Source of the DNA: Collinsella sp.
GTDB taxonomy: Bacteria; Actinomycetota; Coriobacteriia; Coriobacteriales; Coriobacteriaceae
Direction of reading: 5' to 3'
Length of the DNA stretch: 39,191 bases
Assembly (NCBI GenBank): GCA_018373675.1
Contig: JAHAGQ010000019.1
Span: 1 to 39,191, forward strand
A program made the position numbers and the translations under genes. This document shows, one piece after another, positions 31,836 to 39,191 of the stretch; position 1 is the stretch's first letter; each line of letters opens with the position of its first letter. The notes beneath the pieces are model-generated. The model was not told where the DNA came from, ran no database searches, and saw nothing but the letters and a program-made list of their open reading frames with translations.

Positions 31836-33119
31836 TTGGATATTATCCGCGTTGAGGGTGGCCACGCCATCGGAGGCTCCGTGCCCGTTTCGGGCGCCAA
31901 GAACTCCGCGCTCAAACTCATGGCGGCAACGCTTCTGGCGCCGGGCAAGACGACGCTGCAGAACGTGCCCGATATTTCCGATGTCCACGTGATGGGCAAG
32001 GTGCTCAAAGGCATGGGCGCTACGATCGATGTTCTCGACGAACACACGCTCGAGATTGATACCTCTCAGGTCGATTCATGGGAGGCCCCCTACGAGCTCG
32101 TTGCCAAGATGCGCGCTTCCACCGCCGTCATGGGACCCCTGCTGGGCCGCTTCCATCGCGCCAAAATTGCCATGCCGGGCGGCTGCAACCTGGGTGCTCG
32201 CAAGATCGATATGCACATTCTTGGTCTTGAGGCCCTGGGCGTTGAGTTCGATACCGCCCACGGTTACATCAACGCTAATGCGCCCCAAGGTCTGCGCGGT
32301 ACCACCGTCACGCTCGAGTTCGCCAGCGTCGGTGCGACCGAGAACCTCATCATGGCCTCTGTGCGCGCACAGGGCACCACGGTTATCGATAATGCCGCCC
32401 GCGAGCCCGAGATCGTCGATCTCGCTAACATGCTCAACGAGATGGGCGCCAAGATTGTTGGCGCCGGTACGCCCGTCGTGACTATCGAAGGCGTGGAAGA
32501 GCTCCATCCCGTTACCCATCGCGTGGTGGGCGACCGCATCGAGGCCGGTACCTTTATCGTTGCCGGTGCGTTGATGGCCGACGATCGCGGTGTCGACGTC
32601 ACGGGTTTTTGCCCCATTCACTTGGGCATGGTGCTCAAGAAGATGGAGCTCATGGGTATCGACTGCGAGCGCGTCGAAGATGGCGTCCATGTGAACCGTG
32701 CCGAGCGTATCAAGCCGGTCGACATCCAGACGCTTCCGTTCCCCGGTTTCCCGACCGACATGCAGGCGCAGATTATGGTGCTCTCCGCCCTTGCCGACGG
32801 CAGTTCCGTTATTACCGAAAATATCTTCGAGAATCGCTTTATGTTTGCCTCTGAGCTGGTGCGCATGGGTGCCGACATTCGTATCGAGAGCCATCATGCC
32901 ATGATTCATGGCGTCAAGGGCTTCTCGGGTGCACAGGTTACCTCGCCCGATCTGCGTGGCGGAGCGGCCCTCATCGTAGCGGGCTTGATCGCCGACGGGA
33001 CGACCGAGGTTTCGGCCATCCATCACATCAAGCGCGGCTACGAGCAGTTTGTCGAAAAGCTGCAGGCGCTCGGCGCGCATGTCGAGCATGCTACCGTCCC
33101 CGATCCCGTCATCTACTAA
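31836..33119 (+). CDS. murA: UDP-N-acetylglucosamine 1-carboxyvinyltransferase
   Basis: A 427-residue enzyme starting peptidoglycan synthesis by transferring enolpyruvate from PEP to UDP-GlcNAc. Evidence: the opening SGAKNSALKLMAATLL (Lys/Asn pair of the active site), the loop MPGGCNLGARKIDMHILGLEALG with catalytic Cys117, and FPTDMQAQIMVL. The Cys is present, so the enzyme is not of the Asp type that is intrinsically insensitive to fosfomycin. The start is TTG at 31836 with GAAAGGG upstream. An LCP-family gene follows after 12 nt, so cell-wall precursor synthesis and polymer attachment are linked. Confidence 0.95.
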   Translation: MDIIRVEGGHAIGGSVPVSGAKNSALKLMAATLLAPGKTTLQNVPDISDVHVMGKVLKGMGATIDVLDEHTLEIDTSQVDSWEAPYELVAKMRASTAVMGPLLGRFHRAKIAMPGGCNLGARKIDMHILGLEALGVEFDTAHGYINANAPQGLRGTTVTLEFASVGATENLIMASVRAQGTTVIDNAAREPEIVDLANMLNEMGAKIVGAGTPVVTIEGVEELHPVTHRVVGDRIEAGTFIVAGALMADDRGVDVTGFCPIHLGMVLKKMELMGIDCERVEDGVHVNRAERIKPVDIQTLPFPGFPTDMQAQIMVLSALADGSSVITENIFENRFMFASELVRMGADIRIESHHAMIHGVKGFSGAQVTSPDLRGGAALIVAGLIADGTTEVSAIHHIKRGYEQFVEKLQALGAHVEHATVPDPVIY

Positions 33120-33131
33120 TACAGGTTGCCT

Positions 33132-34367
33132 ATGTTTAATAAAAAGCCCCTCGCGGATACCACCGCCCGAAGACCCTCAACTGGTGCGCAGGCCAAGATC
33201 TACAGTCGCGATAACGTGGCTCGCTATTCCGAGCGCGCTCGTCAACGTCGTCGTAGCCACACGATTCGTCACGTCGCGCTCATTGTCGTGCTTGGCGTGC
33301 TGCTGAGTGCCACTACCGCTGCCGGCCTGTGGTTTGCCACCATTATGGGCAAGCTCGGCGATTCCAATGTCATTACCGACAATCTGCGTCGGGTTCTGGT
33401 TGACACCGATGAGGCAAAGGATCCGTTCTACGTGCTGCTTCTTGGCACCGACGGCCGTCCGGGCGAGGATACGTATCGTGCCGACTCGATTATCCTGGCA
33501 CGCATCGACCCCACGCAAAAGCAGGCGACGCTCATTTCCGTTCCGCGCGACACCAAGGTCGAGTACAAGGGCGAGACCATGAAGATCAACGCCTGCCATA
33601 CCGTTGGCGGCGCCGAGGCCATGGTCGAGGCGGTCAACGAGCTGTGCGGTGTTCAGATTTCCCACTATGCCGAGGTCAGCTTCGACGGTATGCAGGCGCT
33701 GATTGATTCGGTTGGCGGTATCGACATTAACGCAACCGATGATGTTGACGACCCCGAGCACCTGGATATTAAGATTACCGCTGGCCAGCAGCATATGGAC
33801 GGTGCCACCGCCCTTACCTATGCCCGCTGCCGCTACACCTATGCCGACGGCGATTACACGCGCATGCGCCACCAGCGCCAGGTGCTTGGCGCCCTTGCCA
33901 ACCAGATTCTCAATAACTTCGATGCCACGAAGATCTTTGGCCTGGTTAATTCGCTGTCCGATATGCTCGTAACCGATATGAGCGTTCAGGATATCGTGGC
34001 TACGGTCAACGCCATGCGCGGTATGGATGTCGACGGTATCTACTCGGCCAACCTGCCCTCGTACGCCGACGACAGCACCATGATCGACGGTGTGAGCTAC
34101 GTCTTTGTCTACGAGGACGAGCTCAAGGAAATGATGGAGCGCGTCGATGCCGGCAAGGATCCCAAGGGTCCCAACACCATGGGTCTTTCCGATGGTTCCA
34201 GCTCTACGATTGGCGACCTGAACAACAACACGTCTGACGATTACGCAAACGGTACCGCAACCTCATCGGTCAGCTCTGACGATTCCGATGACTCAAGCGA
34301 TTCAAGCGATTCGGACTACTACGAAGAGCCCACCGGCGACGGCAACGGCTACGAAGCTAACTACTAG
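33132..34367 (+). CDS. LCP (LytR-CpsA-Psr) cell-wall polymer ligase
   Basis: A 411-residue membrane-anchored enzyme that transfers lipid-linked glycopolymers to peptidoglycan. A basic cytoplasmic start (ARQRRRSH) leads to one membrane span (about 50-72). The LCP core follows: FYVLLLGTDGRPGEDTYRADSIILARID, ATLISVPRDTKV, INACHTVGGAEAMVEAV, and TYARCRYTYADGDYTRMRHQRQVL, which carry the conserved Arg and Asp residues that hold the pyrophosphate. The last 60 residues are a Ser/Asp-rich low-complexity tail (SSDDSDDSSDSSDSDYYEE). ATG 33132 is preceded by AGG; TTG 33126 is a weaker choice. It ends 1 nt before a repeat hairpin. Confidence 0.92.
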   Translation: MFNKKPLADTTARRPSTGAQAKIYSRDNVARYSERARQRRRSHTIRHVALIVVLGVLLSATTAAGLWFATIMGKLGDSNVITDNLRRVLVDTDEAKDPFYVLLLGTDGRPGEDTYRADSIILARIDPTQKQATLISVPRDTKVEYKGETMKINACHTVGGAEAMVEAVNELCGVQISHYAEVSFDGMQALIDSVGGIDINATDDVDDPEHLDIKITAGQQHMDGATALTYARCRYTYADGDYTRMRHQRQVLGALANQILNNFDATKIFGLVNSLSDMLVTDMSVQDIVATVNAMRGMDVDGIYSANLPSYADDSTMIDGVSYVFVYEDELKEMMERVDAGKDPKGPNTMGLSDGSSSTIGDLNNNTSDDYANGTATSSVSSDDSDDSSDSSDSDYYEEPTGDGNGYEANY

Positions 34368-34368
34368 A

Positions 34369-34635
34369 GTTACGCGGTTTTACCAAACCGCGTAACCAGT
34401 TGACGCTGCAAACCCGCCAGAGCGGCAATCTGCCTTTCAACTTCGGCGGCATGATCAAAAGATCAATGCCACCTCGTTTCAAGGCACCTTGCTTGCTCTG
34501 GCGGGATTTCGCTGTCGGTGCCAAAACATCGGCGTAACACTTGGCACATGGGTAGTCATTGGGGACGTTCTTAAACGACTGGTCAAAGGGGACACTCTTG
34601 ATGCACTTGGCACTTGGGGACGTTCCTTTTGTGCC
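34369..34635 (+). repeat. Composite structured repeat, copy B, with half palindrome
   Basis: Same order as copy A: hairpin GTTACGCGGTTT/AAACCGCGTAAC (34369-34396, identical to copy A); nested hairpin with outer stem AAACCCGCCAGAG (34410-34422)/CTCTGGCGGG (34496-34505), tip GATC-AAAA-GATC (34453-34464); tail GCCAAAACATCGGCG (34520-34534); then a half copy of the 56-bp palindrome (34553-34583) and GGCACTTGGGGACGTTCC...GTGCC (34609-34635). Its tip pairs by a T-A where copy A has C-G. It lies between convergent genes, one base after the LCP stop codon. Confidence 0.75.
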
Positions 34636-34697
34636 GGCAGTTTGGGACACTCCTTGCGTTAAGAGGCTGGCGTGCGTCAACCTGTTCACATTGCAGC

Positions 34698-34735
34698 AAA
34701 AAAATCGCCCCGTTCTCGGTTGAGGACGGGGCGAT
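34698..34735 (-). terminator. Strong terminator of pepT
   Basis: On the minus strand ATCGCCCCGT (34735-34726) pairs with ACGGGGCGAT (34713-34704), followed by a run of seven T (34704-34698, first T shared with the stem). It starts 28 nt after the pepT stop. A-rich on the plus strand, so it acts for pepT. Confidence 0.85.
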
Positions 34736-34762
34736 TCGTCTTTCGGACTTGTGCAGCCAGGC

Positions 34763-36010
34763 TTATGCAAAGCGGGCGACGAGCTCCTGGAGCACATCGG
34801 TCATCTTGACGAGCGAACTGACCGGGACGAACTCGTTGACGCTGTGGTAGCAATAGCCGCCGGTGGAAAGGTTGGGGCAGGGCAGACCGCGGAACGACAG
34901 CTGCGCGCCGTCGGTGCCGCCGCGAATCGGCAGCACTTGGGGCTCAACGCCGCAGGCAAGGTAGGCTTCCTTGGCAACATCAATAAGCTCGGGATAGTCA
35001 CGAACGATCTCGGCCATATTTCGATACTGCTGCTTAATCTCGACCGTCACACGCTCCTCACCCAGACGCTGGTTGAGCATCGAGGCGGCGGCATCAATAA
35101 GGTCGAGTTTCTGCTGGAACTTGGCGGCGTCATGGTCGCGGACGATATAGCGCGCTGTGGCGTGATCGACGGTCGCAGATACACCCTCAAGGTGATAAAA
35201 GCCCTCGTAGCCTTCCGTATACTCCGGGCGCTGCACGTAGGGGAGCAACGCGTTGAAGTCGCAGAACAGATTGCCTGCGTTGACCATACGACCCTTAGCG
35301 TCGCCCGGGTGGATGGACTGGCCCTCAAAGCGGACGGTCGCCTCGGCGGCGTTAAAGCACTCCCACTCCAGCTCGCCGATGGGGCCGCCGTCGACCGTGT
35401 AGGCGTACTTGCAGCCAAAGGTATCGATATCCAACAGCTCGGCTCCGTGGCCGATCTCCTCGTCAGGGCAGAAGCAAATGCCGAGTGCGGGATGGGGCAG
35501 AGAAGGGTCCTGAGCGATACGCGCGACAAGCGACATGATCTCGGCGACGCCTGCCTTGTCGTCTGCGCCCAGCAGCGTGGTGCCGTCGCTGCAGACCAGG
35601 TCCTCACCCGCGAGGTCATTCAGGGCGGGAAGCTTGGCGGTACTCATGGCAACGGGTTTACCGTCAACCGTGCCGCAGACCAGGTTGCCGCCTTCGTAGT
35701 GCACGATGTGCGGCTTCACGCCGGCGCCCGGTGCAACTTCGGTGGTGTCGAGATGGGCGATCAGGCCCAGGGCGGGCTTGTCCTCAGCGCCCGCACTTGC
35801 TGGGATATGCGCGCAGACATAGGCGTGCTCGGTCACGTGGGCATCTTCCGCACCAAGCTCGCGCAGTTCTTCAGCCAGTACGTTGGCAAGGTCAAACTGA
35901 ACGGCGCTCGAGGGTACCTGGTCGCAGTTTGCATCCTCGGACTGCGTGTTGATCTGGACGTAGCGCAAAAAGCGCTCGAGGACATCGGGGCTCGTGGTGG
36001 TGTTTTCCAT
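34763..36010 (-). CDS. pepT: Peptidase T (tripeptide aminopeptidase)
   Basis: A 415-residue M20B metallopeptidase removing the N-terminal residue of tripeptides in the cytosol. Metal ligands: LIAHLDTTEVAPG (His, Asp), LLGADDKAGVAEIM (bridging Asp), FCPDEEIGHG (catalytic and ligand Glu), VDGG, and the late His of GGYCYHSVNEF. The RGGTDGAQLSFRGLP stretch is a PepT hallmark. ATG 36010 has GGAG 9 nt upstream; a longer frame to 36106 crosses the palindrome and regulator promoter and is rejected. It is divergent from the DtxR-type gene, sharing the palindromic region 36059-36076. With the M20 enzyme at 16048 it suggests active peptide use. Confidence 0.93.
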   Translation of the reverse strand: MENTTTSPDVLERFLRYVQINTQSEDANCDQVPSSAVQFDLANVLAEELRELGAEDAHVTEHAYVCAHIPASAGAEDKPALGLIAHLDTTEVAPGAGVKPHIVHYEGGNLVCGTVDGKPVAMSTAKLPALNDLAGEDLVCSDGTTLLGADDKAGVAEIMSLVARIAQDPSLPHPALGICFCPDEEIGHGAELLDIDTFGCKYAYTVDGGPIGELEWECFNAAEATVRFEGQSIHPGDAKGRMVNAGNLFCDFNALLPYVQRPEYTEGYEGFYHLEGVSATVDHATARYIVRDHDAAKFQQKLDLIDAAASMLNQRLGEERVTVEIKQQYRNMAEIVRDYPELIDVAKEAYLACGVEPQVLPIRGGTDGAQLSFRGLPCPNLSTGGYCYHSVNEFVPVSSLVKMTDVLQELVARFA

Positions 36011-36058
36011 AAAGACCGCTCCAATCTTGGTTGTCGTGTGCAACAAGAACTCTAGCAC

Positions 36059-36076
36059 GGTATGCCACGGCATACC
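36059..36076. promoter_or_regulatory. 18-bp inverted repeat between pepT and the DtxR-type gene
   Basis: GGTATGCC (36059-36066), AC, GGCATACC (36069-36076), perfect. A -10-like TAGAAT (36094-36099) lies 17 nt further toward the regulator gene, so the repeat would cover its -35. A good operator candidate for the DtxR-type regulator, perhaps also acting on pepT. Confidence 0.55.
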
Positions 36077-36130
36077 ATGACGCTTGGATGGGGTAGAATC
36101 AGCCATTGAATGCAGAAGGGACGGAAGATC

Positions 36131-36553
36131 ATGGATACGACAAATAGCTCGCGCGAACTACATCTGACGGTGGCGAACGAAGACTACTTGGAGTGCATGG
36201 TTCGCATTGAAAGCGAAGAGGGGGAAACCAACGGCGTGCGATCGGTCGACATCGCGCAGCGCCTTGGCGTCTCCAAGGCATCGGTCAATAAAGCGGTTTC
36301 GGCGCTCAAGGCATCCGAACTTGTCGAGCAATCGCACTACGGCAAGGTAGTCCTGACCGATCGCGGCCGCGAGGTTGGTACGGCTATCTGGTACCGTCAT
36401 CGCCTCATCCGCACGTTTTTGGTTCAGGAGCTCGGTGTCGAATTTGAGCGAGCCGATTCCGAGGCCTGCATGATGGAGCATGCGCTTTCCGAGGACACGA
36501 TGAACCGCTGGCTCGCCTATCTCGAAAAGCAGGGAATCAGCGTCGAGGAATAG
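36131..36553 (+). CDS. DtxR/MntR-family metal-dependent regulator
   Basis: A 140-residue regulator. Winged helix: VRSVDIAQRLGVSKASVNKAVSALKASELVEQSHYGKVVLTDRGREVG (about 30-80), followed by the metal-binding and dimer helices WYRHRLIRTFLVQELGVEFERADSEACMMEHALSEDTMNRWLAYL. The Cys/Glu/His pattern (DSEACMMEH) is the family's metal site; Mn or Fe cannot be distinguished. The C-terminal SH3-like domain of DtxR is absent, as in MntR. ATG 36131 follows GGGACGGAAG; ATG 36110 is in frame but has no clear site. No metal transporter is nearby, so targets are elsewhere. Confidence 0.88.
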   Translation: MDTTNSSRELHLTVANEDYLECMVRIESEEGETNGVRSVDIAQRLGVSKASVNKAVSALKASELVEQSHYGKVVLTDRGREVGTAIWYRHRLIRTFLVQELGVEFERADSEACMMEHALSEDTMNRWLAYLEKQGISVEE

Positions 36554-36563
36554 CGGGATATAT

Positions 36564-37457
36564 ATGGATACGAGTTATTACAACCGCTTTGGTGCCGAGG
36601 AACTTACGCGCCGCTTGTCGAGCGAGACCTTGTTGGCGCAGGGCCCCATGGGCAGTGTTCTGTTGAGTGAGTACGATGCCGCCGACATTCCACCGGCGTT
36701 TTGGAATCTGGCAGAGCCGCAGACCGTTTCTCGTATCCATCGCTTGTATGTCGCCGCCGGCGCGCAGGTGCTCATTACCAACACCTTTCAGGCATCGAGC
36801 TATGCCCTCAAGCACGACCAGATTGCGCCGTCCGTGGCGGAGGTCAATCGCGGGGCCGTCGACGATGCCCGCCAGGCGCACCCTCAGCTGCTGCTGGGCT
36901 CGATGGGCCCGATCGGTATTGAGTGGTTTGCCGAGGACTCTGCCGAGTATCGTGAAATCCGAGGCATTGCGCGCGAACAGGCGCACGCCTTGCTCAATGC
37001 CGGCGTTGACGGTCTGCTGATCGAGACGGTGACGTCTATCCGTAATTTGCAGCCCATGCTTGCCGGCGCCCGAGATGCCGCCGACGGCATGCCTGTTCTG
37101 GTGAGTTTTGTCGTTGACGATAAAGGCGACCTGTTGGGCGATGGCCTCAACATCGAGGCGGCCGTTTTGTACGCCGAAAAACACGGCGCAAACTCGGTTG
37201 GTGTTAATTGCTGTTCGCTTGCGGCCGCGAACGCGGCGGTGCCCAGGATGGTTGCATCGGCGACTACTCCCGTCACGGTGCGTCCCAACGTAGGCGATCC
37301 GGTCCAGACTCAGGATGGCCCCGTATGGCACGAGAACCCCGAAGCTTTCGCGCGCGCATGCATCGAATGGAGACATGCCGGTGCCGCAATGGTGGGCAGT
37401 TGCTGTGGAACCACGGCAATCACTACGGCCGCGATGGCCGAGGCGCTCGATATATAA
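36564..37457 (+). CDS. Homocysteine S-methyltransferase family protein
   Basis: A 297-residue TIM-barrel enzyme of the zinc-dependent family that methylates homocysteine to methionine (MetH N-domain, MmuM, BHMT). Zinc ligands: Cys216 in GVNCCSL and Cys280-Cys281 in GSCCGTT. LITNTFQASSYAL and LLIETVTSI are typical barrel strands. The start motif is unusual: LLAQGPMGSVLL instead of LLDGAMGTML. The methyl donor is unknown; free-standing proteins use S-methylmethionine or similar. It follows the DtxR-type gene by 10 nt with a weak ribosome site (GCGGGATATAT), so translation may be coupled, and ends before a clear terminator. Confidence 0.85.
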   Translation: MDTSYYNRFGAEELTRRLSSETLLAQGPMGSVLLSEYDAADIPPAFWNLAEPQTVSRIHRLYVAAGAQVLITNTFQASSYALKHDQIAPSVAEVNRGAVDDARQAHPQLLLGSMGPIGIEWFAEDSAEYREIRGIAREQAHALLNAGVDGLLIETVTSIRNLQPMLAGARDAADGMPVLVSFVVDDKGDLLGDGLNIEAAVLYAEKHGANSVGVNCCSLAAANAAVPRMVASATTPVTVRPNVGDPVQTQDGPVWHENPEAFARACIEWRHAGAAMVGSCCGTTAITTAAMAEALDI

Positions 37458-37462
37458 AGGGC

Positions 37463-37491
37463 AAAACCGCTCCATACGGGGCGGTTTTTTT
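37463..37491 (+). terminator. Terminator after the methyltransferase gene
   Basis: AAACCGCTCC (37464-37473) pairs with GGGGCGGTTT (37478-37487, one mismatch), followed by continued T's to 37491 (seven in all). A standard Rho-independent terminator, 6 nt after the stop. Confidence 0.85.
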
Positions 37492-37615
37492 ATTGCTTGC
37501 ATGTCCTCGGCAGCATTTGCCCAAATGGTGAATGCTGGTGCCGGCAGGTTGCCGAGTGCATGTTGCGGGTATACCCCATGCGTACCATGATCCAAACACT
37601 GTGAGGTGTCTGCGC

Positions 37616-39016
37616 GTGTGCGCGATAATTCATTTTGGAACTGACGGTTGGCGCGCTCGCGTCGATGAGGACTTCACTGCCGATAACGTTGCCCGTATCG
37701 CCGATGCCGTCGGCGAGTTGTGGCAAAAGACCAATCCGGGCAAAACAGTATATATAGGGTTCGACACCCGGCCCCTGGCGAGCGAGTTCGCTGAACTTGC
37801 GGCGGGCGTGCTAGCAGCGCACGGGCTGGACGCCGTGCTCGCTTCGCGACCTGTTCCGACCCCTGCCCTTACGTGGGCGGCGGCTTATGACGGTGAGGCG
37901 TGCGGCGCGCTCATGGTGACGGGGTCCCATCATCCGCAGGGTTATCTGTGCCTCAAGATTCGCATGGGTGACGGCTCAACCGCCAACCAGGATGTCATCG
38001 AAGAGCTCGAAGAGACCATGGCTCCCGAGCCAATGGGGATCGAGGGGCAATATCGCACCGCGGATATCATTCCTGACTATATGCAGGCGGTGGCATCATT
38101 TGTCGATGCCGAAGCCATCCGCGCCGCGCACCTGCGCGTGGTTGTCGATCCCATGGGCGGCGCAGCCCAGGGCTATCTAGCCGACTTGCTGCGCGAGCTT
38201 GGCGTTGAGGCGCACGAGATTCACGCCGGGCAGGCGTCTGACCAAGAAGATATCTGCCCCGACCCCGTTGAACCTTGGGTGGACGCTTGCGAGCGCACGG
38301 TTATCGAGGACGGAGCTTGCGCTGGCCTGGTGACCGACGGCGACGCCGACCGTATCGGCGCGGTTGACGAGCGCGGCAGATATATACATCCGCATCAGAT
38401 CATGGCGCTCGTTTTGGGCGACTTGGTTCAATTTCGTAATTTGGAGGGGCGCGTCGTCGTCAATCTTTCATGCTCGACGCTCGTACGTCGCATTGCCGAG
38501 GCGCTTGGCTGCCGCGTGACCGTCAAACCAGTCGGTTTCAAATATATAGCGGCGGAGATGAAGAAGGGCGGCGTCCTCATAGGCGGCGAAGAAGCCGGTG
38601 GTATCGGCATCGCCGCGCATATGCCCGAGCGCGATGGAATCCTCGCCTGTCTGATTCTGTGTGAGCTTATGGCAAAGACGGACGCGCCTTTGGGCGTTCT
38701 GGTCGACCAACTCGAGGACAGTTTTGGTAAGACGAGTTACGGTCGACGCGATTTGCGCCTTGAGGCCGAAGATGCCGAAACGTTACGAACCCTGCTGCCG
38801 GGCGTAAACCCCAAGTCGATTTGTGGCAAGGTGCCGCAAAACGTTAGTCATATGGACGGCTTGCGTCTGTCATTCGAGGATGACACGTGGCTGCTGGTCC
38901 GTCCTAGCGGGACCGAACCAGTGGTGCGCGTCTACGCCGAGGGGTTCTCGGTGGAAGAACGTGATGAGTTGCTCGATGCTGGCTGTGCTTTAGCTAGGGG
39001 GACGTATCCGCTTTAA
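37616..39016 (+). CDS. Phosphoglucomutase/phosphomannomutase family protein
   Basis: A 466-residue alpha-D-phosphohexomutase moving phosphate between C1 and C6 of a hexose. All four family sites are visible: catalytic phosphoserine VTGSHHPQG (Ser104; usually TASHNP), metal loop DGDADRIGAVDERG, sugar-binding GGEEAGGIGI, and phosphate-binding RPSGTEPVVRVYAE. N-terminal IHFGTDGWRARVDEDFT fits the IPP-type or PgcA-like group. I chose the GTG at 37616 because GAGG lies 9 nt upstream and the conserved start IIHFGTDGWR follows at once; a longer frame from 37532 has no family match. Precise substrate (glucose, mannose or glucosamine phosphate) is not set by motif. Confidence 0.9.
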   Translation: MCAIIHFGTDGWRARVDEDFTADNVARIADAVGELWQKTNPGKTVYIGFDTRPLASEFAELAAGVLAAHGLDAVLASRPVPTPALTWAAAYDGEACGALMVTGSHHPQGYLCLKIRMGDGSTANQDVIEELEETMAPEPMGIEGQYRTADIIPDYMQAVASFVDAEAIRAAHLRVVVDPMGGAAQGYLADLLRELGVEAHEIHAGQASDQEDICPDPVEPWVDACERTVIEDGACAGLVTDGDADRIGAVDERGRYIHPHQIMALVLGDLVQFRNLEGRVVVNLSCSTLVRRIAEALGCRVTVKPVGFKYIAAEMKKGGVLIGGEEAGGIGIAAHMPERDGILACLILCELMAKTDAPLGVLVDQLEDSFGKTSYGRRDLRLEAEDAETLRTLLPGVNPKSICGKVPQNVSHMDGLRLSFEDDTWLLVRPSGTEPVVRVYAEGFSVEERDELLDAGCALARGTYPL

Positions 39017-39191
39017 CCATGAGACTGCCTTATATAAAGAGATGCTCGGCGAGCGGTAGTTAACGGCTGGCAAACGTTAGTCGGATCACAAGATGTGTAG
39101 GAAATGTGTACGCCCAGATTCCCGCCCGCGGCGCCCCTCCGGTCTGGCAATATATCTCCTTGCCGCGCGGCCCGGTCGGACCGGATGAGCC
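39017..39191. other. End of window, no gene seen
   Basis: 175 nt after the phosphohexomutase stop. The last 60 nt are GC-rich with small palindromes (GGTCGGACCGG). No open frame with a ribosome site and recognisable product. It may be a 3' region or the edge of another element, cut by the window. Confidence 0.4.

Noticed and set aside
31836..33119. Intrinsically fosfomycin-insensitive MurA
   Set aside because: The target cysteine (Cys117) is present.
39017..39191. Left end of another insertion sequence at the window edge
   Set aside because: GC-rich palindromes are suggestive but nothing matches the IS end at 234-372 closely enough, and the window stops.

Overview
The window looks like chromosomal DNA from a gut Coriobacteriia species, most likely a Collinsella (Actinomycetota). 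This is inferred from G+C-rich coding sequence, the prfA-prmC-tsaC-(...)-atpIBEFHAGDC-murA order typical of Actinobacteria, frequent GTG/TTG starts, and many short palindromic repeats between genes. No tRNA, rRNA or CRISPR array was recognised. Names come from motifs and remembered family sequences, not from database searches.

Layout. 1-1300: the end of an IS200-type transposase, a Phd/ParE-type toxin-antitoxin pair (minus strand) and a 108-nt palindrome. 1315-5621: a minus-strand operon of a MarR regulator and a heterodimeric ABC exporter, with a clear promoter and operator. 5637-5940: a dense cluster of repeats. 6070-7216: a pyridoxamine kinase overlapping a small cysteine-rich protein. 7299-8762: a DUF4143-type ATPase preceded by three 33-bp-spaced direct repeats. 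8949-10682: a low-molecular-weight phosphatase and an MFS exporter (minus). 10943-12819: an unrecognised single-span membrane protein and an aldose-epimerase-like enzyme. 13083-15975: a polar amino acid ABC importer (Tat-type lipoprotein, permease, ATPase), followed by an M20 peptidase.

17755-33119 is the housekeeping core: release factor 1, its glutamine methyltransferase PrmC (with an unusual insertion of about 120 residues), a HigBA-like toxin-antitoxin pair, the tRNA t6A enzyme TsaC, glycerol kinase, uracil phosphoribosyltransferase, the complete nine-gene F-type ATP synthase operon and MurA. An LCP cell-wall ligase (33132-34367) follows MurA by 12 nt. 34369-39016 holds a second repeat cluster, peptidase T (minus), a DtxR-type regulator, a homocysteine methyltransferase-like protein and a phosphohexomutase.

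The most unusual content is in the intergenic DNA. At least six kinds of palindromic repeat occur, several in multiple copies and mosaic combinations. One family (5637, 12850 and 34369) folds into a long hairpin whose stems keep pairing although the bases differ between copies, and one copy has its tip inverted. No new protein-coding system could be shown. The repeat family, the PrmC insertion, the 33-bp repeats and the orphan membrane protein are the best leads.
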